A stretch of 64,000 nt of DNA from Sunxiuqinia sp965372405. GTDB lineage: Bacteria; Bacteroidota; Bacteroidia; Bacteroidales; Prolixibacteraceae. The stretch covers positions 1 to 64,000 of the forward strand of contig CBDVCE010000010.1 of assembly GCA_965372405.1 (NCBI GenBank), given 5' to 3'. The number at the start of each line of letters is the position of its first letter. The stretch's first letter is position 1. The translations under genes and the position numbers were made by a program. Shown in pieces: positions 8,438-17,859 of this stretch. The notes beneath the pieces were generated by a model. It was not told the DNA's origin. It searched no databases and saw only the letters and a list, made by a program, of their open reading frames with translations.

Positions 8438-9622
8438 ATGAGATCATCATCTTATCCAATATTTCTAATTTTCATACTATTTTTCATGTGGGGTTTTATT
8501 TGGAATCTGTTTAATGTTTTAGCAACATTCTTTCAGGAAACATTCCAATTATCAAACATTGAGACGTCACTTGGAACCTCCTTATCATTTCTAGCCTTCT
8601 TTCTGATGTCGTATCCGGCAAAAATCATAATCAATAAAGTAGGAACTAAATCTGCGATTTCAATTGGCTCAATAATCACCGGAATTGGCTTACTTGTATT
8701 TATTCCTGCTTCTTTCACAAAAAGCTATCCTGTATTTCTACTGGGATTATTTGTTTTATTTTCTGGAGTTACCATTTTGCAAACCGTTTGCAATCCCTAT
8801 ATCGGAGTTTTGGGTAGCATGAAAAATCGTGAAGCACGAATTAACTTTGCTCAGGGAATTGGTGCTATTGGTGCAGCTATAACTACCCCTTTAGCTGGTT
8901 GGTTTATATTGAATCTTTTTGAAGAAAATATTTTTGGTGGAATCCGCCTCTTTTACACAATAACTGCCTGTGTATTTTTTCTTCTAGCAGTTTTCATACA
9001 CACTGCCAGCATGCCTGAGAATCCAACAGAAGTTGAAAGCTCAAAAGATGAAACTTTTGACAAAAGAGGGGCTTTCCAATATCCACATTTTGTTGTCGGC
9101 GCTATTATCATGTTTGTATATATGGGAGCTGAAGCCATTCTTTACCAACTAATGACACCATATTTTAAAGAAATTGGTGGGATTGAAAATGCTGAAGCTG
9201 TAAAACTATCTGCTATTATTTTTTATGGATTAATGATAGGAAGGTTGCTTGGTGCCTGGATTATGACCAAGCTGAAACCAGCTACCATCTTAGGATCATT
9301 TGCACTCATAGCTGCTCTCCTTGTAACAGCATCAATGATTTGGGGAGGTAAAACAGGAATTTATGCTATAACTGCAATCGGTTTTTTCATCTCCATAAAT
9401 TTTGCCTCAATTTTTGCATTGGCTACTACAAACCTGGGGAAATACACGAATCAGGCCTCATCATTTCTGATTATGGGAATTTCCGGAGGATTTTTTATTC
9501 CATTGCTTTTTGGAGTTGTTGCGGATAACTTTAGTCTTCGTATTTCTCTAATTGTAGTTATAATCCCATTGCTTTTCACTTCACTATATGGATTCTTTTT
9601 CAAAAGACTACTAACTAAATAA
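8438..9622 (+). CDS. FucP-like sugar MFS transporter
   Basis: 394 residues with about twelve membrane helices. The opening MWGFIWNLFNVLATFFQ and the QTVCNPYIGVLG segment (about residues 105-116) are typical of the FucP/GluP group of sugar:proton symporters, which carry fucose, glucose or galactose. It is the first gene of an apparent operon: the URO-D-like gene begins 27 bp later, then a GH29 fucosidase and a mutarotase. With those partners, L-fucose or a related 6-deoxy sugar is the most likely substrate; this is inferred from context. Confidence 0.85.
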   Translation: MRSSSYPIFLIFILFFMWGFIWNLFNVLATFFQETFQLSNIETSLGTSLSFLAFFLMSYPAKIIINKVGTKSAISIGSIITGIGLLVFIPASFTKSYPVFLLGLFVLFSGVTILQTVCNPYIGVLGSMKNREARINFAQGIGAIGAAITTPLAGWFILNLFEENIFGGIRLFYTITACVFFLLAVFIHTASMPENPTEVESSKDETFDKRGAFQYPHFVVGAIIMFVYMGAEAILYQLMTPYFKEIGGIENAEAVKLSAIIFYGLMIGRLLGAWIMTKLKPATILGSFALIAALLVTASMIWGGKTGIYAITAIGFFISINFASIFALATTNLGKYTNQASSFLIMGISGGFFIPLLFGVVADNFSLRISLIVVIIPLLFTSLYGFFFKRLLTK

Positions 9623-9649
9623 TACGTAACAAAATCTTTAAATACAAAC

Positions 9650-10957
9650 ATGATACACGACCCAAGCCACATAATGCCACCTGAAACTGCAGAAGATATT
9701 GTTCTTGAACAATTTGAAATTGACATACTTAAAAGGTTGGCTGAAGAGTGGGCACATATTTCAAATTTACCGATTCACAAGGAAAAAGCACAGCTTTGGC
9801 AAAAACTGAATGACCTCAAATCTGAACGCCCCATGCTGTGGATAAATGAAATACCCTGGCATGAAATAAACTATAACAACGAGCTAAGCTTACAATGCAA
9901 AAACAAATGGGCAAAATCACAGGAAGATTTGATGCGGAAAACCATTTACCAATGGAAACACATGCCTGGAGATATGATTATAAATCCATGGCTAGATTGT
10001 CCACTTTCAATTCACAGCACTGATTTTGGTATTATTGAAGACGTCGATTTGGCGGTAACCGATTCAACCAACGACGTGGTTTCACGTCATTTCAACATCC
10101 AAATTCGTAGCATAGATGATCTGGAAAAGATTCAAATGCCTGTCATTACTCACAACAAGAAGGCAACTGAAAACAGATTCCAAATAATGAAAGAAATTTT
10201 CGGCGATATAATCCCCGTAAAAAAGCAAGGTCAAACTCACATTTGGTATACTCCATGGGATTATCTCATTCGTTGGTGGGGTGTACAGGAAGCCATGATG
10301 GATTTAATTATGCGCCCGGAAATGGTTCATGCTTTTTACGAAAAGATGGTACAGGCATGGATGGCTGAGCTTGATCAGTTTGTAAATCAAAACTTACTAT
10401 CTCTAGACAATAACAATACGCGAATTGGTTCAGGTGGGTATGGCCACTCCGAAGAAATGCCTGGCGATAACTTTGATCCTGATTGGGTAAAACCACAAAA
10501 CATGTGGGGTTGTTCAAATGCACAAATATTTTCAGATGTTTCACCTGAGATGCATTGGGAATTTGCCATCGAGCATGATCTAAAATGGCTAGAGCGTTGG
10601 AATATGACTTATTACGGCTGCTGCGAACCACTTGCGGGGAAAGCTCATCTTTTAAAGAAAATCCCAAATCTCCGTAAAGTATCATGTAGCCCATGGAATA
10701 ACACAAAAGAAGCCATTAATGAACTTGGCAATGATTACGTTATTAGCCGCAAACCAAGCCCTGCCATTTTTGCTACAAGAAGCTTTGATTCAAATCAAGC
10801 CAGAAAAGAAATCAGGGAATTCCTAGTACAAACTGAAGGCAATTGTCATGTTGAGATGATCATGAAAGATATTTCAACTGTAAAATATGATCCTCAACGC
10901 TTATGGGATTGGGAATCAATTTGCATGGAAGAACTTATGAATTATTCAACCAAATAA
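9650..10957 (+). CDS. Uroporphyrinogen decarboxylase-like (URO-D fold) protein
   Basis: 435 residues of the URO-D-like superfamily, outside the true heme-pathway HemE group (HemE is about 340 residues and lacks the long Trp-rich N-terminus seen here). Many relatives are methyltransferases that move methyl groups between corrinoid proteins and thiol or folate acceptors. A YYGCCEPLAGK segment near residue 323 holds the Cys residues expected of the metal-binding site, and HVEMIMKDIST lies near the C-terminus. No corrinoid protein or activating ATPase is adjacent. It sits between a FucP-like permease and a GH29 fucosidase, so a role in processing a modified deoxysugar is possible but unproven. 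Confidence 0.7.
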   Translation: MIHDPSHIMPPETAEDIVLEQFEIDILKRLAEEWAHISNLPIHKEKAQLWQKLNDLKSERPMLWINEIPWHEINYNNELSLQCKNKWAKSQEDLMRKTIYQWKHMPGDMIINPWLDCPLSIHSTDFGIIEDVDLAVTDSTNDVVSRHFNIQIRSIDDLEKIQMPVITHNKKATENRFQIMKEIFGDIIPVKKQGQTHIWYTPWDYLIRWWGVQEAMMDLIMRPEMVHAFYEKMVQAWMAELDQFVNQNLLSLDNNNTRIGSGGYGHSEEMPGDNFDPDWVKPQNMWGCSNAQIFSDVSPEMHWEFAIEHDLKWLERWNMTYYGCCEPLAGKAHLLKKIPNLRKVSCSPWNNTKEAINELGNDYVISRKPSPAIFATRSFDSNQARKEIREFLVQTEGNCHVEMIMKDISTVKYDPQRLWDWESICMEELMNYSTK

Positions 10958-10967
10958 ACCAACAATC

Positions 10968-11984
10968 ATGAATAACAGAACAACTCTACTGCTGATTATA
11001 GTCTTATTGATTTCAGCATGTGGTATAAATAAGACTGCCGACTTCACAAAAAAAATCGATAATTCAGTTCGAGCTCAACAAGTAAAGGACATGAAATGGG
11101 CCATGTTTATATGCTGGTCATTTAGTACGTTTTATGGCAGCGAGTGGACACCGACCCTTGACAAGGACGCTACTTACTTTAAAGCCACAGGCTGCGATAC
11201 TGACCAGTGGTGTAAAACGGCAAAAGATGCAGGCATGGGTTATATTTTATTTCTTTCGAAACACCATGATGGATTTTGTTTGTGGGATACAAAAACTACG
11301 GACAAAAAAGTGACCAATAGCCAATTAGAAATAGATGTACTTGCCAAGCTCCGTAAATCGTGTGATAAATACGGGATTAAACTGGCACTTTATTTTTCTG
11401 AGGGTGACTGGAACTGGCCGGGTGCTGCTGATGGTAAAGGTTGGGGAGCTGGAATAAGTATAAATCCGGAAATGAAAAAAGCTCAACTAAAGGAGCTTTT
11501 AACAAATTACGGTCCTATCGAATTTTGGTGGATGGATCACGCGGCTGGAGATGGAGGATTAAGCCATAAAGAAACAGTTGACTGGATACATCAATTTCAA
11601 CCCAACAGTTTTGTGGGATTTAACCATGGAGAACCTGCAGGTAGGTTATCATTAAGGGAAATGGGAAAACCAGGATCAATTGGAGATGCAAGCACAACAA
11701 AATACAATAAAGATGCAGAGGCAAACTACAAAGGATATCTGGCAGCTGAATTTACATACCCAATTTTGCCTCCACATGAAGGAGGTGCCATGTGGTTTTA
11801 CTCATTACCAAAACATGATAATCTTTGTAAACCTGCAGAAGATCTCTATAATGACTATCAGGGTGCTGTGAAGTTTGGAAATATATTCTCTATAGATGTG
11901 GGTCCAAATTATGAAGGCAAACTAAGGGATATAGATGTGAAAACATTGATGGAAGTTGGTGAAATGATAAAAGCAACAAAATAA
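10968..11984 (+). CDS. GH29-type alpha-L-fucosidase lipoprotein
   Basis: 338 residues with a lipoprotein signal (lipobox ISAC, Cys18). GH29 marks are present: the SKHHDGFCLWDT motif at residues 97-108 and IEFWWMD at 184-190, whose Asp190 is the expected nucleophile. It would release alpha-L-fucose from glycans in the periplasm or on the cell surface. The protein is short for the family (usually above 430), consistent with a catalytic barrel without the C-terminal beta-sandwich. It begins 10 bp after the URO-D-like gene and is followed by a mutarotase gene. Confidence 0.88.
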   Translation: MNNRTTLLLIIVLLISACGINKTADFTKKIDNSVRAQQVKDMKWAMFICWSFSTFYGSEWTPTLDKDATYFKATGCDTDQWCKTAKDAGMGYILFLSKHHDGFCLWDTKTTDKKVTNSQLEIDVLAKLRKSCDKYGIKLALYFSEGDWNWPGAADGKGWGAGISINPEMKKAQLKELLTNYGPIEFWWMDHAAGDGGLSHKETVDWIHQFQPNSFVGFNHGEPAGRLSLREMGKPGSIGDASTTKYNKDAEANYKGYLAAEFTYPILPPHEGGAMWFYSLPKHDNLCKPAEDLYNDYQGAVKFGNIFSIDVGPNYEGKLRDIDVKTLMEVGEMIKATK

Positions 11985-12008
11985 ACATAAGAACTACAAA
12001 AAGAGGAA

Positions 12009-12425
12009 ATGAAATCAATTATTGTCTTTTTCACTTTTATCTTCATTCTTACTGGATGCTATTCACAAAAAAAAAGTGACATTACCATGACAGATTCTAA
12101 AGTCATTAGAAAAGGATCAGTTATAAAAGTTAAGCCAGAGAAACTGGATCTTTATAAAGAACTACATGCCAATCCATGGGAAGGGGTTAATGAAAAACTC
12201 AAAGAATGCAATATCCAAAATTACTCTATTTTTTACCGTGATGGTTATTTATTCAGCTATCTTGAATATACAGGTGACAATTGGGAAAGAGACATGGAAA
12301 AGCTAAAAGCGGACTCCACCATTCAGGCATGGTGGAAATTGACAGATCCATGTCAGGAACCTGTCCCTTTTGCTAAAGATGGTGAATGGTGGGCTGGCAT
12401 GGAAGAAGTTTATCATTTGGATTAA
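12009..12425 (+). CDS. Exported L-rhamnose/L-fucose mutarotase family protein
   Basis: 138 residues: a lipoprotein signal (lipobox LTGC, Cys17) followed by an L-rhamnose mutarotase domain (PF05336, about residues 33-138). Landmarks are the small ferredoxin-like fold, the YSIFYRDGYLFSYLEY strand region and the W-W-rich end ending in MEEVYHLD. The family interconverts the alpha and beta forms of 6-deoxy sugars; most members are cytosolic, so the export signal is unusual and would place it beside the GH29 fucosidase. Its gene starts 24 bp after that of the fucosidase, and the two probably share a transcript. Confidence 0.85.
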   Translation: MKSIIVFFTFIFILTGCYSQKKSDITMTDSKVIRKGSVIKVKPEKLDLYKELHANPWEGVNEKLKECNIQNYSIFYRDGYLFSYLEYTGDNWERDMEKLKADSTIQAWWKLTDPCQEPVPFAKDGEWWAGMEEVYHLD

Positions 12426-12564
12426 AAACATAGTAAATGAAAAAAATCGCAAATACATTACTAATTCCTAGTTGATTATTTAGATTTGAGCATTATCTTC
12501 ATCCAAGGTATCAAGTTTTTAAAATTTAATACAACGAACCAACTATAACCTTAAACTAAACTAC

Positions 12565-13467
12565 ATGAAAAACCATGTAATTCTTCTACTATTATCATTA
12601 ATTGTATTCTCTTCGAATGCAATTGATTTTGAATCTTCAAGAACCTACAATAAACTCGAAAATGATCTTAATATAAATCTTACAAAACCAGATATAGATA
12701 TATCTACTTGGTATTGCATTGGACCATTCAAAAGTGAAGAATTTGGAAATATTGATAGAACATTAAATTATAAATTTCAACCCGAGCAAGATTATTTCAA
12801 GTCACTAAAAGCAAGAAACTCAGAAATTTCACCGATAGATTTAGACAGCATCTATTCAATGAAACCATTTCCTGGCTATCTAGATTTAGAAAGAAACTGG
12901 ACTAAAAAAGACAATTGGACTGATGGGTTTTATAATCTACTGCCACGAGGCCCTGCACCTTCGCGAAACGAAGCCGTATATATGTATCGGGCCATTCGAT
13001 CTGAAAAAGATCAAAAGATTACGATTTACACACGAATGCAAGATTTCTATAAAATTTGGTTAAACAGTACTTTGGTCAAACGATTCAATCATCTGACTCA
13101 GAACACCAGATACAATTATCCAGTAAAAATGGAACTCAACCTTAAAGCCGGAATAAATCACGTATTAATAAAAAATGTTAGCAGGTGGGCTGAACATGAC
13201 TTTTCTTTCGGTATAGAAGGTATACACCAAATAAATGATAACTATTATATTGACGTAAACAGGATAAGCATTGAAAATGCAAAAGATGCGGAGGACTATA
13301 TCCGTCGATTTAAGTTTTCTGCAACCCCAATTCCAATGCATTCCCCTGCTAAATACACATTGGATGATGAATTAAAGAGATTTGATGCAACTTTAGGCGC
13401 AAAACAATACATTAAAAAGATTAAACGAATTACAAATAGAATCATCCGAGCTACTGCGAAAAATTAA
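12565..13467 (+). CDS. HzsA-like secreted protein, N-terminal part (frameshifted)
   Basis: Begins with a Sec signal peptide (residues about 1-19, cleaved near SNA) and continues with a beta-rich domain of the carbohydrate-binding/PA14-like kind (TWYCIGPF ... GINHVLIKNVSRWAEHDFSFGI). The frame stops at 13465, but the coding sense continues without interruption in the +1 frame from about 13395 (reading NTLKRLNELQIESSELL) into the frame of the 1024-residue piece. The break lies near 13390-13425, where there are short A runs. The two pieces together would make a protein of about 1,400 residues. Either the gene is broken, or the sequence has a one-base error. Confidence 0.7.
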   Translation: MKNHVILLLLSLIVFSSNAIDFESSRTYNKLENDLNINLTKPDIDISTWYCIGPFKSEEFGNIDRTLNYKFQPEQDYFKSLKARNSEISPIDLDSIYSMKPFPGYLDLERNWTKKDNWTDGFYNLLPRGPAPSRNEAVYMYRAIRSEKDQKITIYTRMQDFYKIWLNSTLVKRFNHLTQNTRYNYPVKMELNLKAGINHVLIKNVSRWAEHDFSFGIEGIHQINDNYYIDVNRISIENAKDAEDYIRRFKFSATPIPMHSPAKYTLDDELKRFDATLGAKQYIKKIKRITNRIIRATAKN

Positions 13468-13696
13468 TAAGAAAAAATACAAGGATTCAGAAGTCGTTAA
13501 TCATGCCAAAAAACTTTATGGATTTTTAGGAGCAGAAATAAAAAACCTACCTCCTATTCTTTTTATCAGAAAACCACTTCATTACCAGAATGCCATTGCA
13601 CCTTATGATACTGATGGATCAAGTCCTTCTGAAATATGTATATACAACCCGTCAATTCCTGAATCAGAACCAAAAATAATATTTGTTCAGCCTGAA

Positions 13697-16600
13697 ATGC
13701 GAATTCATAGCATGAATCTTTCTTTTGATGCGAAAACAATATACTTCTCTGCAAAATATGGAAATAAAGATCAAAATTGGCAGATCTTTAAAGTCGGAAT
13801 TGATGGAAAGGGATTGACACAATTGACACATAGTGAAAGTAAGAACATTTCACCATGCGAGTTACCAAATGGAAGGATAGCTTTTATTTCTACTCAAAAA
13901 AGAACTTTTGTAGAGTGTCAGGCCCGAGGTGCTGGTTTACTTTACACCATGGCATCAGATGGTTCCGATATTCGTATCATTTCATCAAATATTGATAGTG
14001 ACCATACTCCTCAAGTTACAAATGAAGGTAAAATTCTATTTACACGCTGGGACTATGGAATCGAGAAAAATGTATTTGCCCGCCATGGATTATGGACAGT
14101 AAATCCTGATGGTACAAAGTTGCAATTGGTTTATGGCAATACAATTGAAGATCCAGGTGGATTGTGGGCTGCACAAGCAGTTCCAAATCGTCAGGAGTTT
14201 GTATGTGTATTCGGCCCTCACCATACTCACCAGGCAGGAATGATAGGACTGCTTTGGAAAGGCAAAGGACCTGAAGAACCTCGTGGAAAGGGATATCGCT
14301 GGATAACCCGGGAATATCCCATTTACGGTGATCGAACATACGCAGACGGTTATCAAAATCCATTTCCGCTGAATGAAAAACAGTTCATCGCTTCATACGG
14401 TGGCGATAAACATCGCTCGAATGATACCACCAAAAGTCAATATGAAACATATACACCTCTTAGAATAATTTATCTTGACGCATTTGGGAATGAACGTATC
14501 ATCTACAAGGCAAATAATGGATTATCATGCTACAACACAATTTTGCTTCAAACAAGACAAAAGCCACCAATTATTCCGGATCAAATTCCTCCTTATAATT
14601 TAGTAGATATTGACCCGGAACAAATGAACCGTTCAGATTATGGGAATGATCTAACTGCAACAATGATGGTTCAGGATGTATATCAAGGTATTTCAAAATA
14701 TGTCAAACCTGGAGAAGCAAAGTATATAGCAATCATGGAGCAGATTCAAAAAAGCCGAAAGATGGCTAGCGGCGAAGCATGGGGACATACACCAATAATT
14801 GGGAGAGGAACTGTACATGCCAGACGACTAATTGGATTGGTGCCTATTGAAAAAGATGGCTCTGCTTCATTTGAGGTTCCTGCTTTACGCAGCATTTCAT
14901 TAAATGTATTAAATAAAGAAGGTAAAACCCTTATGAAAATGGGCTCAGACATGCATGTGATGCCCGGTGAACATTTAAGCTGTATTGGATGTCATGAGGT
15001 CCGTGAAAATGGATATGGTAATGCTCCTTTAAATCAACACTCTTCTTTAGCATTTAAGAAAGAACCATTAACTCCTAAGAAGCAAGATTGGGGAACCCAG
15101 GGACTCATAGATTATGTCTCAGTTGTTCAACCAGTCTGGGATAAACATTGTATAAAATGTCATAGCGGTCCAACACCCAAAGGAAACGTCAATATGACTG
15201 GCGACAAAACACGCTTTTTCAATCAGAGTTACGACCAGCTAATTGACCGCGATATTGTTGATCACTTATCAGTATTTTCACTTGATCATGACGAAGGAAC
15301 ACCAAACACAACTGGCGCCATGGTAAGTACTATTGATAAGTACATGAGTAAAAAACACTGTCAATCTGAAATAAGCTGGAAAGAACGATTTGCTGTTTAT
15401 TGCTGGATTGATGCTAATGTGCCTTATTATGCAACATATGATTATAATCTTCTAGAAACAAATGTGAGAGGAATAGGAGCACGAGATGGATGGGAGTCAA
15501 AAAGCAACACGACCACTTGGGCAAATGGAGATTTACAGGAGATGTTTGACCGTAGATGTGCTTCATGTCATGAACGAGAAGTACTAAACCAATCATGGTT
15601 ACAACCAATGCGAATGAAGGTTTATAGTGACCAATGGGGAGATAAAGCCTTAACATCTCATGGATTTGGAAGTAATAAATGGAAACTGGTAAACAAACTT
15701 GGTCCTGAGTATCGGATAAACTTAACCAATCCATCTCACAGTCTATTCCTACAAGCTCCTCTTGCAAAATCCGATGGAGGTATTGGCTTATGTCAAAATG
15801 AAGATAGTTCTGCTGTATTTCAAAGTAAAACCGATCCAGATTATAAAAAATCACTAAAGGCAATCGCAACCGGAAAAGAAAGGCTTTACAAATACCCTAG
15901 GATAGATATGATTGGGAAAAACGGTTTTATGAATTCATCCTTATTCTGCATTTCTCCAAACAACAATCAAGATGAAGTCTCACAAAACTTTATTATTACT
16001 AGTCATAAACCAGATGCAATTTCAATAATAAACGATGAAGGCTTATTACAGTGGCAATATAGAGATATTGATCATCCACAGGATATTGATATAACTGAAG
16101 ATGGAAGGATATTTTGCAGCCAGAAAACAGGGGCAAAAATGATCACCATAGGTTATGAAGAACAATGGAAATATAATGCACCAGATGGCACAGAAAACCC
16201 GGTTGCTCAAGTTCTGGGAAATAGCAGATTCTTAGTTGGTAATGAAGGGTCAGGCAAATTGTACGAAATTAACTCTGAAGGCAAAATACTTAAAGGAATT
16301 CAACTTTCTACTGAAGACAAAAGCTCTCATGGACAGTTTAGATTTTGCAATAAAACCAAAGAAGGCACCTATCTCACACCACTAACGAATGATGGAAAAG
16401 TAAAAGAATTTGATGAAAGAGGAAAGGTTCTTTTCGATTTTGGAGATTTCAATGCACCGGTATCAGCCATACGTCTAAATAATGGAAATACGCTTATTGG
16501 TTCATTTCGAAAACTTGATGAATTTGACAAGAATGGAAATTTGATTAGAAGTTTGAACCCAGTAACACAAGGAAATCTTTCAGGCGATTATGAAGGTGGA

Positions 16601-16771
16601 CATGTTACTGGCTTAGTTGAATTAGAAGATGGTAATATTGCTTTTGCTTTTTACCACAATGTGAAAGATTGGCCAGATATATTTGTAGTTAATCGTAATA
16701 ATAAAATTATCAACAGTATTGTATTGAAAAATATTGACAAAGTAGCATCTATTAAAGCTATATCTAACTAA
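13697..16771 (+). CDS. HzsA-like tri-heme beta-propeller protein, C-terminal part
   Basis: The frame is open from 13395; the first ATG is at 13697, but it is probably the continuation of the preceding piece rather than an independent gene. Contents in order: TolB/PD40-like propeller repeats (LSFDAKTIYFSAKYG), a middle domain like hydrazine synthase subunit alpha, three c-type heme sites CxxCH (coding positions 14981-14995, 15149-15163 and 15557-15571), and a second propeller-like C-terminal domain (about residues 750-1024). It is predicted to be an exported multiheme oxidoreductase or binding protein. True hydrazine synthase is confined to anammox bacteria, so that reaction is not implied. 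It is 139 bp downstream of the mutarotase gene. Confidence 0.75.
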   Translation: MRIHSMNLSFDAKTIYFSAKYGNKDQNWQIFKVGIDGKGLTQLTHSESKNISPCELPNGRIAFISTQKRTFVECQARGAGLLYTMASDGSDIRIISSNIDSDHTPQVTNEGKILFTRWDYGIEKNVFARHGLWTVNPDGTKLQLVYGNTIEDPGGLWAAQAVPNRQEFVCVFGPHHTHQAGMIGLLWKGKGPEEPRGKGYRWITREYPIYGDRTYADGYQNPFPLNEKQFIASYGGDKHRSNDTTKSQYETYTPLRIIYLDAFGNERIIYKANNGLSCYNTILLQTRQKPPIIPDQIPPYNLVDIDPEQMNRSDYGNDLTATMMVQDVYQGISKYVKPGEAKYIAIMEQIQKSRKMASGEAWGHTPIIGRGTVHARRLIGLVPIEKDGSASFEVPALRSISLNVLNKEGKTLMKMGSDMHVMPGEHLSCIGCHEVRENGYGNAPLNQHSSLAFKKEPLTPKKQDWGTQGLIDYVSVVQPVWDKHCIKCHSGPTPKGNVNMTGDKTRFFNQSYDQLIDRDIVDHLSVFSLDHDEGTPNTTGAMVSTIDKYMSKKHCQSEISWKERFAVYCWIDANVPYYATYDYNLLETNVRGIGARDGWESKSNTTTWANGDLQEMFDRRCASCHEREVLNQSWLQPMRMKVYSDQWGDKALTSHGFGSNKWKLVNKLGPEYRINLTNPSHSLFLQAPLAKSDGGIGLCQNEDSSAVFQSKTDPDYKKSLKAIATGKERLYKYPRIDMIGKNGFMNSSLFCISPNNNQDEVSQNFIITSHKPDAISIINDEGLLQWQYRDIDHPQDIDITEDGRIFCSQKTGAKMITIGYEEQWKYNAPDGTENPVAQVLGNSRFLVGNEGSGKLYEINSEGKILKGIQLSTEDKSSHGQFRFCNKTKEGTYLTPLTNDGKVKEFDERGKVLFDFGDFNAPVSAIRLNNGNTLIGSFRKLDEFDKNGNLIRSLNPVTQGNLSGDYEGGHVTGLVELEDGNIAFAFYHNVKDWPDIFVVNRNNKIINSIVLKNIDKVASIKAISN

Positions 16772-16920
16772 TCAAAAAACTTGATTTAAGGCTGTTCAAA
16801 ATTAACACACTGTATATCATCAACTTGAACTTCAATATCATTTTGCACTAAGAATAGATTTCTTCTTGAACAGAATTCACATATCGATTAGCAAACGGGC
16901 TGATTCATAAATCAAATGAA

Positions 16921-16951
16921 TTTGTGATGTTTAAATTTTTATATAGATTTG
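16921..16951 (+). promoter_or_regulatory. Bacteroidota-type promoter
   Basis: TTTG at 16921-16924 and TAGATTTG at 16944-16951 with 19 nt between them match the phylum's -33/-7 consensus. The nucleoside phosphorylase start is 26 bp downstream. Confidence 0.65.
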
Positions 16952-16976
16952 AAACGTCAGAAAACAAAGCACTTTT

Positions 16977-17846
16977 ATGATCGAGCGTTCTGAGCTAATC
17001 ATCAATCCAGATGGAAGTATCTTTCATCTTCATTTAAAACCAGAGCACATTGCTGAAAATGTGATCCTGGTAGGAGACCCTAACCGCGTAGAATTAGTAT
17101 CCAGTTTTTTCTCAAACATCGAATTCAAAACAAGCAATCGTGAATTTGTATCTGCTACGGGAACTTATAACGGTAATAGAATTACAGTCGTATCAACAGG
17201 AATAGGCACAGACAACATTGATATTGTTGTGACTGAGCTAGATGCTCTGGTTAATGTTGATTTTAAAACCAGAGAAATAAAAGAAGAAAAAACAAGCCTG
17301 AAAATAGTACGAATTGGCACATCAGGCGGATTGCAAGAGGATTTAGCCATTAACTCATTTGTAGTTTCAGAAAAGGCAATTGGTTTTGATGGTCTACTGA
17401 ATTTCTACGCCAATCGAAATAAAGTTTCAGATTTGGCTTTTGAAGCAGCATTCAAAACACACACCCAATGGAATGAACGTTTAAGCTCCCCCTATGTAAT
17501 TGATTGTTCCAAATCATTAAAGGCAAAATTTTCGAATGGAGGATTCACTCCCGGAGTAACAATTTCGGCTCCTGGATTTTATGGCCCACAAGGCCGTGTT
17601 GTTCGATTAGATGTTGCTGACGCGAATCTTAACAGTAAAATTGAAAAATTTAGATTCAATAATCATAGAATCACCAACTATGAGATGGAGTGTTCCGCTA
17701 TTTACGGACTTTCTGCTCTACTTGGACATGAGGCACTAACCGTGTGCCTAATTATTGCAAATCGCATGAAAAAAGAAGCCAATGAAAGCTATAAACCTTA
17801 TATGCGCGAATTGGTGAAAACGGTTTTGGATAAGTTGACTGAATAA
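16977..17846 (+). CDS. Nucleoside phosphorylase (PNP/uridine phosphorylase family)
   Basis: 289 residues of the PNP_UDP_1 family. The VGDPNRVELVSSFF segment (about 32-45) contains the phosphate-binding Gly/Asp/Arg, STGIGTDNIDIVVTELDAL is the next conserved block, IGTSGGLQ follows near residue 106, and NYEMECSAIYGLSALLGHEALTVCLI near 223-249 holds the nucleoside-binding Met-Glu. It should cleave a nucleoside with phosphate; the sequence resembles uridine phosphorylase more than purine-specific enzymes, but the base is uncertain. The Transglut_core2 gene follows 13 bp downstream, probably co-transcribed. Confidence 0.88.
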   Translation: MIERSELIINPDGSIFHLHLKPEHIAENVILVGDPNRVELVSSFFSNIEFKTSNREFVSATGTYNGNRITVVSTGIGTDNIDIVVTELDALVNVDFKTREIKEEKTSLKIVRIGTSGGLQEDLAINSFVVSEKAIGFDGLLNFYANRNKVSDLAFEAAFKTHTQWNERLSSPYVIDCSKSLKAKFSNGGFTPGVTISAPGFYGPQGRVVRLDVADANLNSKIEKFRFNNHRITNYEMECSAIYGLSALLGHEALTVCLIIANRMKKEANESYKPYMRELVKTVLDKLTE

Positions 17847-17859
17847 TTGAAGATGGGCT

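Noticed and set aside
9650..10957. Heme-pathway uroporphyrinogen decarboxylase (hemE)
   Set aside because: Too long, with a different N-terminus and Cys-rich motif; neighbours are sugar genes, not heme genes.
16791..16874. Inverted repeat CTGTTCAA / TTGAACAG 68 bp apart
   Set aside because: Arms are only 8 bp, without further copies in the window or a clear element between them.
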